From contig DATCEH010000098.1 in NCBI GenBank assembly GCA_036510225.1, positions 1-64,000 of the forward strand: DNA of 64,000 nt. Reading direction: 5' to 3'. Made by a program: the position numbers and the translations under genes. This stretch comes from Palsa-513 sp036510225. Lineage in GTDB: Bacteria > Actinomycetota > Thermoleophilia > Solirubrobacterales > Solirubrobacteraceae. The first letter of the stretch is position 1; every line of letters begins with the position of its first letter. The notes under the pieces are model-generated. The model saw only the letters and a program-made list of their open reading frames with translations, was not told where the DNA came from and searched no databases. Below are positions 1 to 8,518 of the stretch, in pieces.

Positions 1-125
1 ACATCCGATCCTGGGTCGCGGCCTGGAACGAGAACCCCAAACCGTTCATCTGGACCAAGACCGCGGAGGAGATCCTCGAAAAACTCAAGCGACTCCTCCA
101 ACGCACAACATCAACAACGAATTAA
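1..125 (+). pseudogene. IS630-family transposase, C-terminal end (cut by window edge)
   Basis: An open frame enters from the left edge (codons starting at base 3) and stops with TAA at 123-125. The 40 visible residues read IRSWVAAWNENPKPF followed by a Trp-Thr-Lys-Thr motif and an Ile-Leu-rich helix. This is the characteristic C-terminus of IS630-type DDE transposases, where a conserved Trp-Asn-Glu...Pro-Phe-x-Trp-Thr-Lys stretch lies just before the end. Whether the upstream part is intact cannot be seen. It lies about 1.2 kb from an IS1380 element, so this end of the window is a mobile-element hot spot. Confidence 0.75.
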
Positions 126-1307
126 CGGCGCAGGACACTAGAAGCAGCACGACTCCCGGGAGTGTCAGGTCTCGTCCGCGGGCGCTCGCGCAGGGCGGTG
201 TCCGCACTATATGCCTGCGCCGAGGACCGGCGCAGGCGCGATAGCCCGGCCCGCCGCGCGCTTGAAGTCAACGCCAAGCGCGGGCTTCGTCTTGAACGAG
301 ACGCGCCAGGGATCTTTACCTTCCGCCGCCGCTCGGGATCATCGCACGCGTCCTCGGGCAGGCCCCGCGCCCGCCGCAGCCGCACCGTCCGTCGCGCGCT
401 GACAGTGTGCAGCGACGCGCCGATCTAACAGTTTCCGTTCTCCCACCTCCCCGAGTACTGTCAAGGCGCTTCACGTCCCGCGAACGCTTCCCGTCTTCGG
501 GGAATCCCGAGTCGTCAAGCACTCACGTCGATGACGGGCACGACCCGCTCGGCGACCGCCCTCATGACCGGCGCCGGATCCCACGTGCTATCAGCAAAAA
601 ACACTGAAGGCTCTGACAATCCGCGTCGTCACCGAGCCGCGCAGCGATCGGCTCAAGCGCTTTCCGCGGTCCCTGATCAAACAGCCCACGACCAACACAC
701 CACCGTTGAAGACCTGCACCAGCCAATCTATCGCCAGACTACACGACATCCAGGCCGGGCGCATCAAGTCTGTCCGTCACGGCGACCGGCCCGTCGACAT
801 CGATCTCCGCCGTAACCGCCACGATGCCCCTCGCGCTACATAACGAGACGCAGCGGGAGTCGCCACGGCCTCCAAGAACGCGGCGAGACCCCGTGCTGGG
901 ACCACCGCGCCATCGGCAGACATAGAGTCGTGAGGTCCGAATCCGTCCGTTGTGCTCGAAGTCTGGGTGATCAAGAAGCCGGAGACGCAAACAAGACCTC
1001 GGTGCCGATGAAATCCGCCGCGATTCCTGTTGTAGCTACATGAGCGGTAAACGCCGCCAGGACGGCCACGGCACGGAGGCCATCGAGGCCCGACCGGTAG
1101 CGTGCTTGCGGTGCTCGCGCACGTACTCCCAGAGTTCTCGGCACGCATGGCTCCCAAGCGACCCGAGCGATGGCTGCGCACGGCTTGTGTGATCAGAGAA
1201 CTCGCTAATCGACAGCTTCGAGCGGTGGTTGGATCGCCCTGAGCAGGCGCCCGAAAAGATATCGGCGCTACGGCGGCAGAGTATGGCCTCCATCCGCGCC
1301 TGCAGCG
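126..1307. other. 1.2-kb stretch without a supported gene
   Basis: No frame in this interval has a convincing start with ribosome binding site plus a recognisable protein. Open frames are short, Arg/Ser/Pro-rich and typical of chance frames in GC-rich DNA. A few stretches (for example the plus-strand frame ending at the TAA near 840) could be worn-down gene tails, but I recognise no family. Position between two transposase genes suggests insertion and decay debris. Confidence 0.5.
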
Positions 1308-1333
1308 CCTAGGCCTGGCGCGTGCAGTAAGCG
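1308..1333 (+). repeat. IS1380 left terminal inverted repeat
   Basis: Begins CCTAGG and contains the core CGCGTGCAGTAAGCG that reappears inverted at 2992-3006. It defines the left boundary of the element. Confidence 0.8.
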
Positions 1334-1430
1334 GTCTGTGAGACGAGTCGCGCCCCCTGGTGTGGGGGCGCGGAAACGTCCGACTGAGCAGGGATTCTTT
1401 GGCTTGCTGAAGACCCCGAACCCAGCGCTC

Positions 1431-1436
1431 AGGAGG
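1431..1436 (+). promoter_or_regulatory. Ribosome binding site deciding a TTG start
   Basis: A perfect AGGAGG lies 7 nt before the TTG at 1444. It supports TTG rather than a downstream ATG as the start of the IS1380 transposase. Confidence 0.7.
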
Positions 1437-1443
1437 AATCACC

Positions 1444-2800
1444 TTGCGGGTGCGCCACGTAGGCCGCGATTTGAAGGTAGTCGTGACGTCGGACGGAGCG
1501 GGCCTGGTCTCGCACGCGGGCAGCGCGCTACTGGGCCAGGTCGCCGACAAGGTCGGGCTGACGCGGGCCCTCTCGCATGGTTTGCCTGGCGTGAAACAGC
1601 GCCAGCGTGGTCACGATCCGGGCAGGGTGGTCCGGGATCTGGCGGTGATGCTCGCCGATGGCGGTGACGCGGTCTGCGATCTGGGTGCGCAGCGTGACCA
1701 GGCCGTGTTGTTCGGGGCGGTCTGCTCGGACTCGACAGCGTTCAGGATGATCGAGAAGATCGCTGGGGACCCCCGCGCTGCTGGACGGGGTGCGTGCCGC
1801 GCACGCGCGGGCGCGGGAGCGGGAGCGGGTCTGGAAGCTGACCGGGCCGCCGCGGGTGTTGACGATCGATATCGATGCGACGTTGATCACCGCGCATTCG
1901 GAGAAGGAACTCGCGTCGGGGAACTACAAGGGCGGCTTCGGGTTTCACCCGTTGCTGGCCTACGGTGACGAGAATCGCGAGGCCATGGCCGGGGTGCTGC
2001 GCCCGGGCCGCGCGGGGTCCAACACGGCCGCTGACCAGATCAAGGTCTCCAGCCTGGCGCTCGAGCAGATCCCCGTTGCTTACGTCGAGGGGCTCGAGTT
2101 GTTGTTGCGTGCCGATAGCGCCGGAGCGGTTCATGGCCTGATCGACTGGTGCCGCGATGCCAACATCCGCTACAGCGTGGGCTACGAGCTGACCGACCAG
2201 GTCCGTGAGGCGATCCTCAAAGTCCCCGAGCACACCTGGGTTCCGGCGATCACCCCGCAGGGCTGGACGCGTGTGAACGGCGAGGTCGCCGAGCTCACCG
2301 GCCAGGTCGACCTCCGGGCATGGCCGGTCGGATCTCGGTTGATCGTGCGGCGTGAGCGCGCGCACCCCGGCGCGCAGCTCTCGTTCACCGACCACGACGG
2401 GCATCGCTTCCAAGTCGTTCTGACCGACCAGACCGATCCCGATATTCAGGTCCTCGAGTGCCGCCACCGCCAACGCGCGCATGTCGAGGACGACATCCGC
2501 AACGACAAAGACACCGGGCTGCGCAAGCTCCCCTTCCACGACTACGCGCTGAACGAGGTCTGGCTCGAGCTCGTCCTGATCGCGCACAACCTGATCGCCT
2601 GGACCCAGACGCTGCTGCTCCACGGCGACCTCGCCAAAGCCGAGCCGAAACGACTGCGATACAGGCTGCTGCACGTCGCCGCCCGGCTCGCCATGCACGC
2701 CCGCCAAGCCCGCCTACGCCTCCAAGCCAGCTGGCCCTGGGCCCAGGCGCTCGCCGCCGCGTTCACCAAACTCGACACGATCCCCGACCCGACCGGCTAA
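1444..2800 (+). pseudogene. IS1380-family transposase, frameshifted
   Basis: The DDE transposase of the surrounding IS is readable in two frames. The first runs from TTG 1444 to about 1774 and ends in ...RMIEKIAGDP. The second carries on from about 1775 (ALLDGVRAAHARARER) to the stop at 2798-2800. The second part contains the IS1380 hallmarks: a first catalytic Asp in LTIDIDATL, the HSEKELASGNYKGGFGFHPL segment, and a C-terminal helix beginning with Asn-Asp-Lys-Asp-Thr-Gly. The join falls in a run of five C at 1770-1774, and removing one C restores a continuous protein of about 450 residues. A deleterious insertion or an assembly error are both possible. IS1380 elements are not known to need frameshifting, and a C run is not the usual slippery site. 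Confidence 0.85.
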
Positions 2801-2991
2801 CCCCCGCCGGCAGGCCACCCACACGCCCAGAACACCACGCCCGGCCTCCTGCCACGATCACCGCTGCCCGAGAACTCGCCGTGCCCGGCACCGCGAGGCC
2901 AACACGACGCTCAGAGCAAGCCGCCCCGGCCGCCACACCCACCGTCGATCCAGCACCCCGCCCGCCGCGGCCGTCAACGCCCACCCCGACA

Positions 2992-3016
2992 CGCTTACTG
3001 CACGCGGCGGGCTAGG
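2992..3016 (-). repeat. IS1380 right terminal inverted repeat
   Basis: Reads CCTAGCCCGCCGCGTGCAG on the minus strand, matching the left end apart from one missing base and two substitutions. It defines the right boundary of the element. Confidence 0.8.
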
Positions 3017-3092
3017 GCCCGCATGCTCCCCGCCGCTACCGACCGACGACGTGACCAGAGAGCTCGATGGCGGGTGCGACGCCCGGCCATCT

Positions 3093-5537
3093 CTAGGAGC
3101 TCCGTTCGCGGCGTTTTCGGTGGAGATGGTGATGGCGCCAGGATGTGCCCTCGCTGCCAGAATCGCCTGCGCGGATTGTCCGCGCACCGGCCACGACGTC
3201 CCGGTAGAGCTGCTCGACGCGAGCAGCAACCGCGCTGGGCTGTTGCTCGGTGACTGTAGTCATGCCACCTTGGACGACCCGCCGTCTGAGGTCCGAATCC
3301 CCTGCGACTCGGCGCATCGCCGCCGCCAACGCCGCCTCATCTCCCATCCGGTAGAGCAGGCCGTTCACGCCGTGTTCGATCATCTCGGCCGGCCCACCCG
3401 CATCCGCCGCGACCGCTGCCACTCCGGCAGTCATGGCCTGCATGATCACTTGGCCGTACGGCTCTGGGATCACGGACGCGTGAACCAGTAGGTCCATCCG
3501 CGCGAGTTCTGCGCCCACGTCCGCGCGGAAACCACGGAACTCGACGCGCGTCCCGAGCCCGAGTTCGTCGGCGAGCACGTGAAGCCGCTGTTCGAAGTCA
3601 GTTTCACCGAAGAGCGCTGCGCCGACGATCTGGCAGCGGGCGTCGGTTTCACGGAAGGCGTCCGCGAAGGCCCGAAGGAACAGGTCCTGACCCTTCCAGG
3701 GCGCGAGTCTCCCGATCATCCCAACCGTGAAGCTGCGTCCCCGCTGTTGACCCGCCTCACCCGGTGCGCGTAGCACTGCCGGACCGATCGACGGCAGGAC
3801 CACCGGCCGGGCCCGGGAGTCCAGCGTGCGCCTCGTCGCGTCGGAGTTGGCGATCACCGCAGTGGCGAGATGGAGGGTCATGAAACGCAGGACACGAACG
3901 GCGGGCTTCGGCAGATAGTCAGGAGCGATGCGGTCGCGGACGTGCCAGATGACCGGCACGCCGGCAAGCCGCGCGGCCACTGAGCCGTAGACGCCTGCCT
4001 TCAACGAGTTCGCGTGAACGAGGTCTGGCCGCGTTCGGCGCAGGCGAGCCGTCAGTCGGAGGGTGTAGCTAACGGTCGCCGCTGCGGCTCCCAATGGGAG
4101 CCTGCGCAGCCCCACATCGCCCTTGCGCAAGCCGCGGGCCCGCTCCGACATGGGAAACACTTCGGTCGAGATCCCGCCGTGCACGAGCTCCTGTGCAAGC
4201 GGTCCGTCCTCGGCGAGGATCACATGCGGGTCAACCCGCGACAGATGGGGCAAGAGGTGGAGCAGGGCGAGCTCGCCGCCGGAGAGCTGCGCGACGTGGT
4301 CGAGGTAGACGACGCGCATCCGCCGTTCGGCGGCCTCCGGCGCCATCGCCTCGCCGCACACCACGCGGTTGCGATCGACGACACTACGCCACGAGAAGCC
4401 CTCAGCAAACCGGCGAGTGGCCCATCGACTCGGCAGGTCGTCGGCGTTCGCAGCGAGCGCGATTCGAGCCGCCAGCCCCGATACGTCCGCGGCCGAGACC
4501 GTCAGGGATCGGTCGAGTCCTGCGACTGCTTCGGGCAGCCCGCCGACGCCGGTCACGATGGTCGGGGTGCCACAGGCGGCGGCCTCGATCACGACCAGTC
4601 CGAAACCCTCGAATGACCGCGTCGGAACGACGCCGACATCGGCGGCCCGATACAGATCGACAAGCGCAGTGTCGTCGATTCGCCCGAGCAGTCGAACGCT
4701 GCCCTCAAGCTTCCGCTCAACGATGCGCTCTTGGAGCTCTCCGCGCATCGGCCCGTCGCCGGCGATGAGCAGCAGCGCGCCGGACGGCAATTCGGCGACG
4801 ACCTGGATCCAGGCGTCGATCAAGTCGTCGAGGCCCATCCTCGGCACTAGCCGTCGCACGCAGACGGCGACGAACGGAGACGTGGTCAGGCCAAGGCGCG
4901 CCCTCGCGCCCTCCCGATCCTCCGGCGTGAACCGCTCGAGATCGACCCCGGGCGGGACCACGCGGACGAGCCACGGGGACACGCCGTACCGTTCGACGAG
5001 AACCCGGCGAAACGCGGAGCTCAGGACGACGATCCTCGTCGCCCGCTTGTAGACCGTCCGTTCGAGGAGGCGACGCAGTCGAACGCGTGCTCGCGAGTCG
5101 TCGCCTTGTGCCACGTTCTCGTCAGCCCATGGGCCCTGGAAGTGGACGACGAGCGGGAGCGCGCGCAGGCGTCGCGAAAGCAGCGGAACGATCGCATACA
5201 ACGCGAAATGGGCGTCGATGACGTCCGCGTCTCTGGCGGCGCGCCGTGCCGCGACGCCGAACGCGAGTAGACGCCAAGGCAGCGCCGCCGAGTGGCGGGA
5301 GACCGCCCGGACGCGGTCCGGAGCCCCGGCCGCTGGTCCGATCACGACGCCCGACGCCTCAGGCTGTTGCTCAAGCAGGTCCCGGAAGTACCGGTCCAGA
5401 CCGCCCAGGAGCGCGGGAAACCACCCCTTGCCGAGCATCAGAATCCTGGGCTGGGGTCCGGTGCCTGGTTCCGTGGCGGGCGGCACCTGCACGAGTGTAC
5501 GCGGCCGATCGCGACCGCCTCGTACTGGATGCCACAA
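3093..5537 (-). CDS. Tandem two-domain GT4 glycosyltransferase
   Basis: An 814-residue protein made of two complete GT-B/GT4 glycosyltransferases in one chain. Domain 1 (about residues 30-405) has the sugar-nucleotide Glu-x7-Glu motif in EGFGLVVIEAAACGTP and a Gly-rich N-terminal loop (GWFPALLGGLDRY). Domain 2 (about 408-785) starts at RMRVVYLDHVAQLSGGE and has EPYGQVIMQAMTAG, where the second acid is Gln. GT4 enzymes of this size normally occur singly (about 370-400 residues), so this is a fusion that could add two successive sugars at the cytoplasmic membrane. It neighbours two polyprenyl glycosylphosphotransferases, which fits extracellular polysaccharide assembly. The start at 5537 is uncertain: internal starts near 5489 or 5438 would also keep domain 1. 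Sugar specificity cannot be read from the sequence. Confidence 0.85.
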   Translation of the reverse strand: MWHPVRGGRDRPRTLVQVPPATEPGTGPQPRILMLGKGWFPALLGGLDRYFRDLLEQQPEASGVVIGPAAGAPDRVRAVSRHSAALPWRLLAFGVAARRAARDADVIDAHFALYAIVPLLSRRLRALPLVVHFQGPWADENVAQGDDSRARVRLRRLLERTVYKRATRIVVLSSAFRRVLVERYGVSPWLVRVVPPGVDLERFTPEDREGARARLGLTTSPFVAVCVRRLVPRMGLDDLIDAWIQVVAELPSGALLLIAGDGPMRGELQERIVERKLEGSVRLLGRIDDTALVDLYRAADVGVVPTRSFEGFGLVVIEAAACGTPTIVTGVGGLPEAVAGLDRSLTVSAADVSGLAARIALAANADDLPSRWATRRFAEGFSWRSVVDRNRVVCGEAMAPEAAERRMRVVYLDHVAQLSGGELALLHLLPHLSRVDPHVILAEDGPLAQELVHGGISTEVFPMSERARGLRKGDVGLRRLPLGAAAATVSYTLRLTARLRRTRPDLVHANSLKAGVYGSVAARLAGVPVIWHVRDRIAPDYLPKPAVRVLRFMTLHLATAVIANSDATRRTLDSRARPVVLPSIGPAVLRAPGEAGQQRGRSFTVGMIGRLAPWKGQDLFLRAFADAFRETDARCQIVGAALFGETDFEQRLHVLADELGLGTRVEFRGFRADVGAELARMDLLVHASVIPEPYGQVIMQAMTAGVAAVAADAGGPAEMIEHGVNGLLYRMGDEAALAAAMRRVAGDSDLRRRVVQGGMTTVTEQQPSAVAARVEQLYRDVVAGARTIRAGDSGSEGTSWRHHHLHRKRRERSS

Positions 5538-5590
5538 ACGACTTCACAACATTCCGCGACCCGGTTGCGACTAGCCTCCCCAGGCCGGCC

Positions 5591-7219
5591 TTGTGCAAGA
5601 GGTCGCGTCGCAGCGAAGGTGGACCGGATGGCATTCGAATTGGCCACCCCGTCAAGGAGACGTTCGTACAATTTCCTAAAGAGAGTCTGCAGCGCGACGC
5701 ATTCAAAGCGCGCGACCAGTCGGCTCATAAGCGACCGACGCGAACACCCAAAGGGGGGCGATCGGCGACGCAACTCACAACAGACACATATCAGGAAGCC
5801 GGCCACGCCGGACTGCCGCGCTCCCAGCCCAAGCCGCGGCCCGCAGTACGCCCGCGGCGCACGGAGACCGCTGCGCACGCCGATGTGCGCGTTCGAGAGC
5901 GCAACTATCGCAGAGGGCTTGCGCTCGGCGACATGATCGCCACGGGCGGTGCCGTTGTCATCGCGCTCGGGCTGATCGGGCGCGACGGTCTGCGACCGAC
6001 CCTGCTCGTGCTGGTGGGGCTCGTCGTCGTTGCCGCCAAGGTGCAGGGTCTCTACGAGCGCGATGAGCTCGTGATCGCCAAGTCGACGCTCGACGAGCTG
6101 CCTCGCCTGTTCAACCTCGCCACGCAAGTCGCCCTCGTCGTCTGGCTCGCGCGCCACTTCGTCGTGGTCGGGGTGCCGAGCACGACGGATCTACTCACGC
6201 TGTGGGCGCTGCTGCTCGCCGGTCTGGCCGGAGGACGGATGCTCGCCCGCCGCGTCGCCGCGCGCACCTCGCCGATCGAGCGCTGCATGCTGCTAGGGGA
6301 GATCGAGATCTACAACCGCCTGTCCTCGCGGCTCGCCGACGAGCGCCATCTGGACCTGGTCGGGTGGGCGCCGCTCGACACGGTCGTCAGCAGTGGCACG
6401 TCACTCTCCGAGCTGGCCTCGGAAAGCGGCATCCAGCGAATCATCATCGCCCCGGGCGAGTCGCTCGACGGCGCCGCGGTGATCGACGTGATCCGGGCCG
6501 CCAAGGCAACCGGGCTGCGCGTCAGCCTGCTCCCCGGGATCCTCGCCACGGTCGGAAGCTCAGTCGTCTTCGACGATCTCGGCGGAATCGTCCTGCTCGG
6601 CGTGCCTCGCTTCGGCCTCTCGCAGTCCTCAGCCCTCGTCAAGCGGGCCTTCGATCTGATCGGCGCGAGCATCCTGCTCGTCGTCACGAGCCCGCTGCTC
6701 ACCATCGCGATGCTCGCGATCAAGCGGGGCACCCCTGGCCCTGTCTTCTTCCGCCAGACCCGGGTCGGACGGGGCGGGCGCCCCTTCGAGATGATCAAGC
6801 TGCGCACGATGGTCGACGGCGCCGACGCGATGAAGCCGGACCTCGCCGGGCTCAACGAGGCCCACGGCCTCTTCAAGATCCACGACGACCCGCGCATCAC
6901 AGCCCAAGGACGCTGGCTGCGCCGCACCCACCTCGACGAGCTGCCCCAGCTGATCAACGTGATCCGCAACGAGATGAGCCTCGTCGGGCCCCGGCCGCTC
7001 GTGCTCGACGAGGATCGGCGCGTGACCGGTACCGACCGACGCCGACTCCACCTCACGCCCGGGATGACCGGCCACTGGCAGATCCTCGGCGCGGCGCGCG
7101 TGCCGCTCGCCGAGATGGTCAAGCTCGACTACCTGTACGTCGCCAACTGGTCGCTGTGGGGCGACTTCAAGATCCTCGCCCGCACGCTCCCCGTCATGGT
7201 CGGCCGGCGCGGGCAGTAG
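5591..7219 (+). CDS. Polyprenyl glycosylphosphotransferase (copy 1)
   Basis: Membrane enzyme that starts lipid-linked glycan assembly by moving a sugar-1-phosphate from a nucleotide sugar to a polyprenyl phosphate. An N-terminal block of four hydrophobic helices (about 5930-6250) precedes a nucleotide-binding-like middle domain. The C-terminal bacterial sugar transferase domain follows, with a membrane anchor (about 6640-6720), GTPGPVFFRQTRVGRGG, KLRTM and the SLVGPRPL motif. This is the WbaP/ExoY-type layout. No ATG lies in frame before 5933; candidate starts are TTG 5591 and GTG 5885, and the frame stays open upstream into the divergent glycosyltransferase, so the N-terminus is unresolved. 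The middle and C-terminal parts are nearly identical to the copy at 8519. The 3' end overlaps the convergent gene at 7194 by 26 bp. Confidence 0.85.
   Translation: MCKRSRRSEGGPDGIRIGHPVKETFVQFPKESLQRDAFKARDQSAHKRPTRTPKGGRSATQLTTDTYQEAGHAGLPRSQPKPRPAVRPRRTETAAHADVRVRERNYRRGLALGDMIATGGAVVIALGLIGRDGLRPTLLVLVGLVVVAAKVQGLYERDELVIAKSTLDELPRLFNLATQVALVVWLARHFVVVGVPSTTDLLTLWALLLAGLAGGRMLARRVAARTSPIERCMLLGEIEIYNRLSSRLADERHLDLVGWAPLDTVVSSGTSLSELASESGIQRIIIAPGESLDGAAVIDVIRAAKATGLRVSLLPGILATVGSSVVFDDLGGIVLLGVPRFGLSQSSALVKRAFDLIGASILLVVTSPLLTIAMLAIKRGTPGPVFFRQTRVGRGGRPFEMIKLRTMVDGADAMKPDLAGLNEAHGLFKIHDDPRITAQGRWLRRTHLDELPQLINVIRNEMSLVGPRPLVLDEDRRVTGTDRRRLHLTPGMTGHWQILGAARVPLAEMVKLDYLYVANWSLWGDFKILARTLPVMVGRRGQ
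6460..7219 (+). repeat. Long direct duplication, unit 1 (partner 9240-10003)
   Basis: The 3' halves of the two glycosylphosphotransferase genes align almost without gaps at DNA and protein level, in direct orientation about 2.8 kb apart. They could recombine and delete the GT4 gene between them. Confidence 0.7.
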
Positions 7220-8315
7220 ACGCCGCCCGGCTGCGGCGCGCAGCCCCGATCACTCCCAGCAGCGACGCCCGGAACGTCTCACGCGAGAAGCGCTGCGCCG
7301 CGGCGCCAAGCAGCGCGGGCGCAGTTCCCAGGTCATCGCACCGACGGATCGCGTCGAGGACATCCTCGACCGTGTGGTTGCGGAAGAACACGCCGGTCCT
7401 GCCGTCCTCGACGGTCTCGAGCGCTCCGCCCCCACCGAACGCGACAACGGGCTTGCCGGCGGCGTTCGCCTCCACGGGCGTGATGCCGAAGTCCTCCTGG
7501 CCGGGCAGGCAGAGTGCTCGGCAGGCCTCCATCAGGCCCGTCACCTCGTCGTCACTCAGGCGACCGTGGAAGTCAATCGTCGGACCGGCGCGGCGGCGGA
7601 GGTCCCCGAGCGCGGGCCCGGTGCCGACGACGTCAAGGCCAATTCCCGCGCGTGTCGCGGCGTCGACGACGAGATCGACGCGCTTGTAGGGCAACAGCCG
7701 CGACACGACAAGTAGCCGCTCGCCTCGCTCGCTCGGCCGAAAACGCTCGATGTCCACCGGCGGATACACCACGGGAGCGTCGATGCCGTATCGGATGCGG
7801 ATGCGCTCGCGAACCTCGCGGCTGATCGCGATATACATGTCCGCCCGGCGAGCCGCCCTCCGGTCCCAGCCCCGCATCACCTCGAGGCCGGGTCTCGCCG
7901 CGTGCTGGGTGCGCGAGACGCCTAGATGCTCGCCGCCGTAGAGCCACCGCGCGGGCGTGTAACAGTAAACGGCATGGAAGCTCTGCTCGGACGTCCGCAC
8001 CCCGTGCGCCCAACCGCTTGAGCTGGAGATCACCAGGTCATACGCGAGGCGGCCAAAGGAGCGGAAGGCGGCCGGATAAAGGGGAAACAGGTTGCGAAAT
8101 CCCCCGTCGACCGGCAGTCGGTTGAGCGGGGACGTTCGGACGTCACGGGCCGCGAACTCCGGAAACGTCGACGCAGGACGATACAGCGAGGTGTAGATCG
8201 AGGCCTGCGGCCAGATCGAGGCCATTTCCAGCACACACCGCTCGGCCCCACCGCGTTGATTCAAGTAATCGTGAACGATCGCCACGGAATTTGCATGCGT
8301 ATCGGCATCGATCAC
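7194..8315 (-). CDS. GT4 glycosyltransferase (WbaZ-like)
   Basis: A 373-residue GT-B fold enzyme. The N-terminus VAIVHDYLNQRGGAERCVLE is the Gly-Gly-Ala-Glu loop typical of mannosyl/rhamnosyl transferases of the WbaZ/MtfB type. The C-terminal nucleotide-sugar motif is EDFGITPVEANAAGKP, with both Glu of the Glu-x7-Glu signature. A conserved YTPARWLYG segment is also present. It should add a sugar to a lipid-linked or growing glycan on the cytoplasmic face. It is convergent with the first glycosylphosphotransferase (26-bp overlap) and diverges from the second, so all three are probably functionally linked. The exact donor is not predictable; GDP-mannose is a guess from family resemblance. Confidence 0.85.
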   Translation of the reverse strand: MIDADTHANSVAIVHDYLNQRGGAERCVLEMASIWPQASIYTSLYRPASTFPEFAARDVRTSPLNRLPVDGGFRNLFPLYPAAFRSFGRLAYDLVISSSSGWAHGVRTSEQSFHAVYCYTPARWLYGGEHLGVSRTQHAARPGLEVMRGWDRRAARRADMYIAISREVRERIRIRYGIDAPVVYPPVDIERFRPSERGERLLVVSRLLPYKRVDLVVDAATRAGIGLDVVGTGPALGDLRRRAGPTIDFHGRLSDDEVTGLMEACRALCLPGQEDFGITPVEANAAGKPVVAFGGGGALETVEDGRTGVFFRNHTVEDVLDAIRRCDDLGTAPALLGAAAQRFSRETFRASLLGVIGAARRSRAASTARAGRP

Positions 8316-8518
8316 GCAGCAAGGATAGCCACGGGCGAGCCCGCGAAAGCATCCGTGCTAAAGTCGCCGTTGTCGCACCGCGATGTTATGACAGGCCCCG
8401 GGCGGTGTGGACCGAATGGCCAAGGCAATTGGCCAATGTGTCATTTGTGCTGCCAAAGGGTGTCGTTCGGCAACTGGATCCGGCACGAGGCCAACAGCCC
8501 CCGGCATCACCGGGGTCG

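Larger units (their letters stand above)
1308..3016 (+). mobile_element. IS1380-family insertion sequence, 1709 bp
   Basis: The element is bounded by imperfect terminal inverted repeats that both start CCTAG when read inwards: the left end at 1308-1333 and the right end at 2992-3016. They share a perfect 15-bp core, CGCGTGCAGTAAGCG, with one indel between core and tip. CCTAG tips and a length of about 1.7 kb match IS1380-family elements such as ISEcp1. The single transposase gene lies inside, and about 210 bp of non-coding DNA follows it before the right end. The four bases outside each end (AGCG and GCCC) do not match, so no target duplication is visible and the insertion may be old or rearranged. 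Confidence 0.85.

Noticed and set aside
531..815. 94-codon frame near the left end
   Set aside because: No ribosome binding site and no recognisable fold, in a region of debris.
1770..1774. Programmed frameshifting of the IS1380 transposase
   Set aside because: IS1380 transposases are single-frame and the C run is not a known slippery signal; a simple insertion is more likely.
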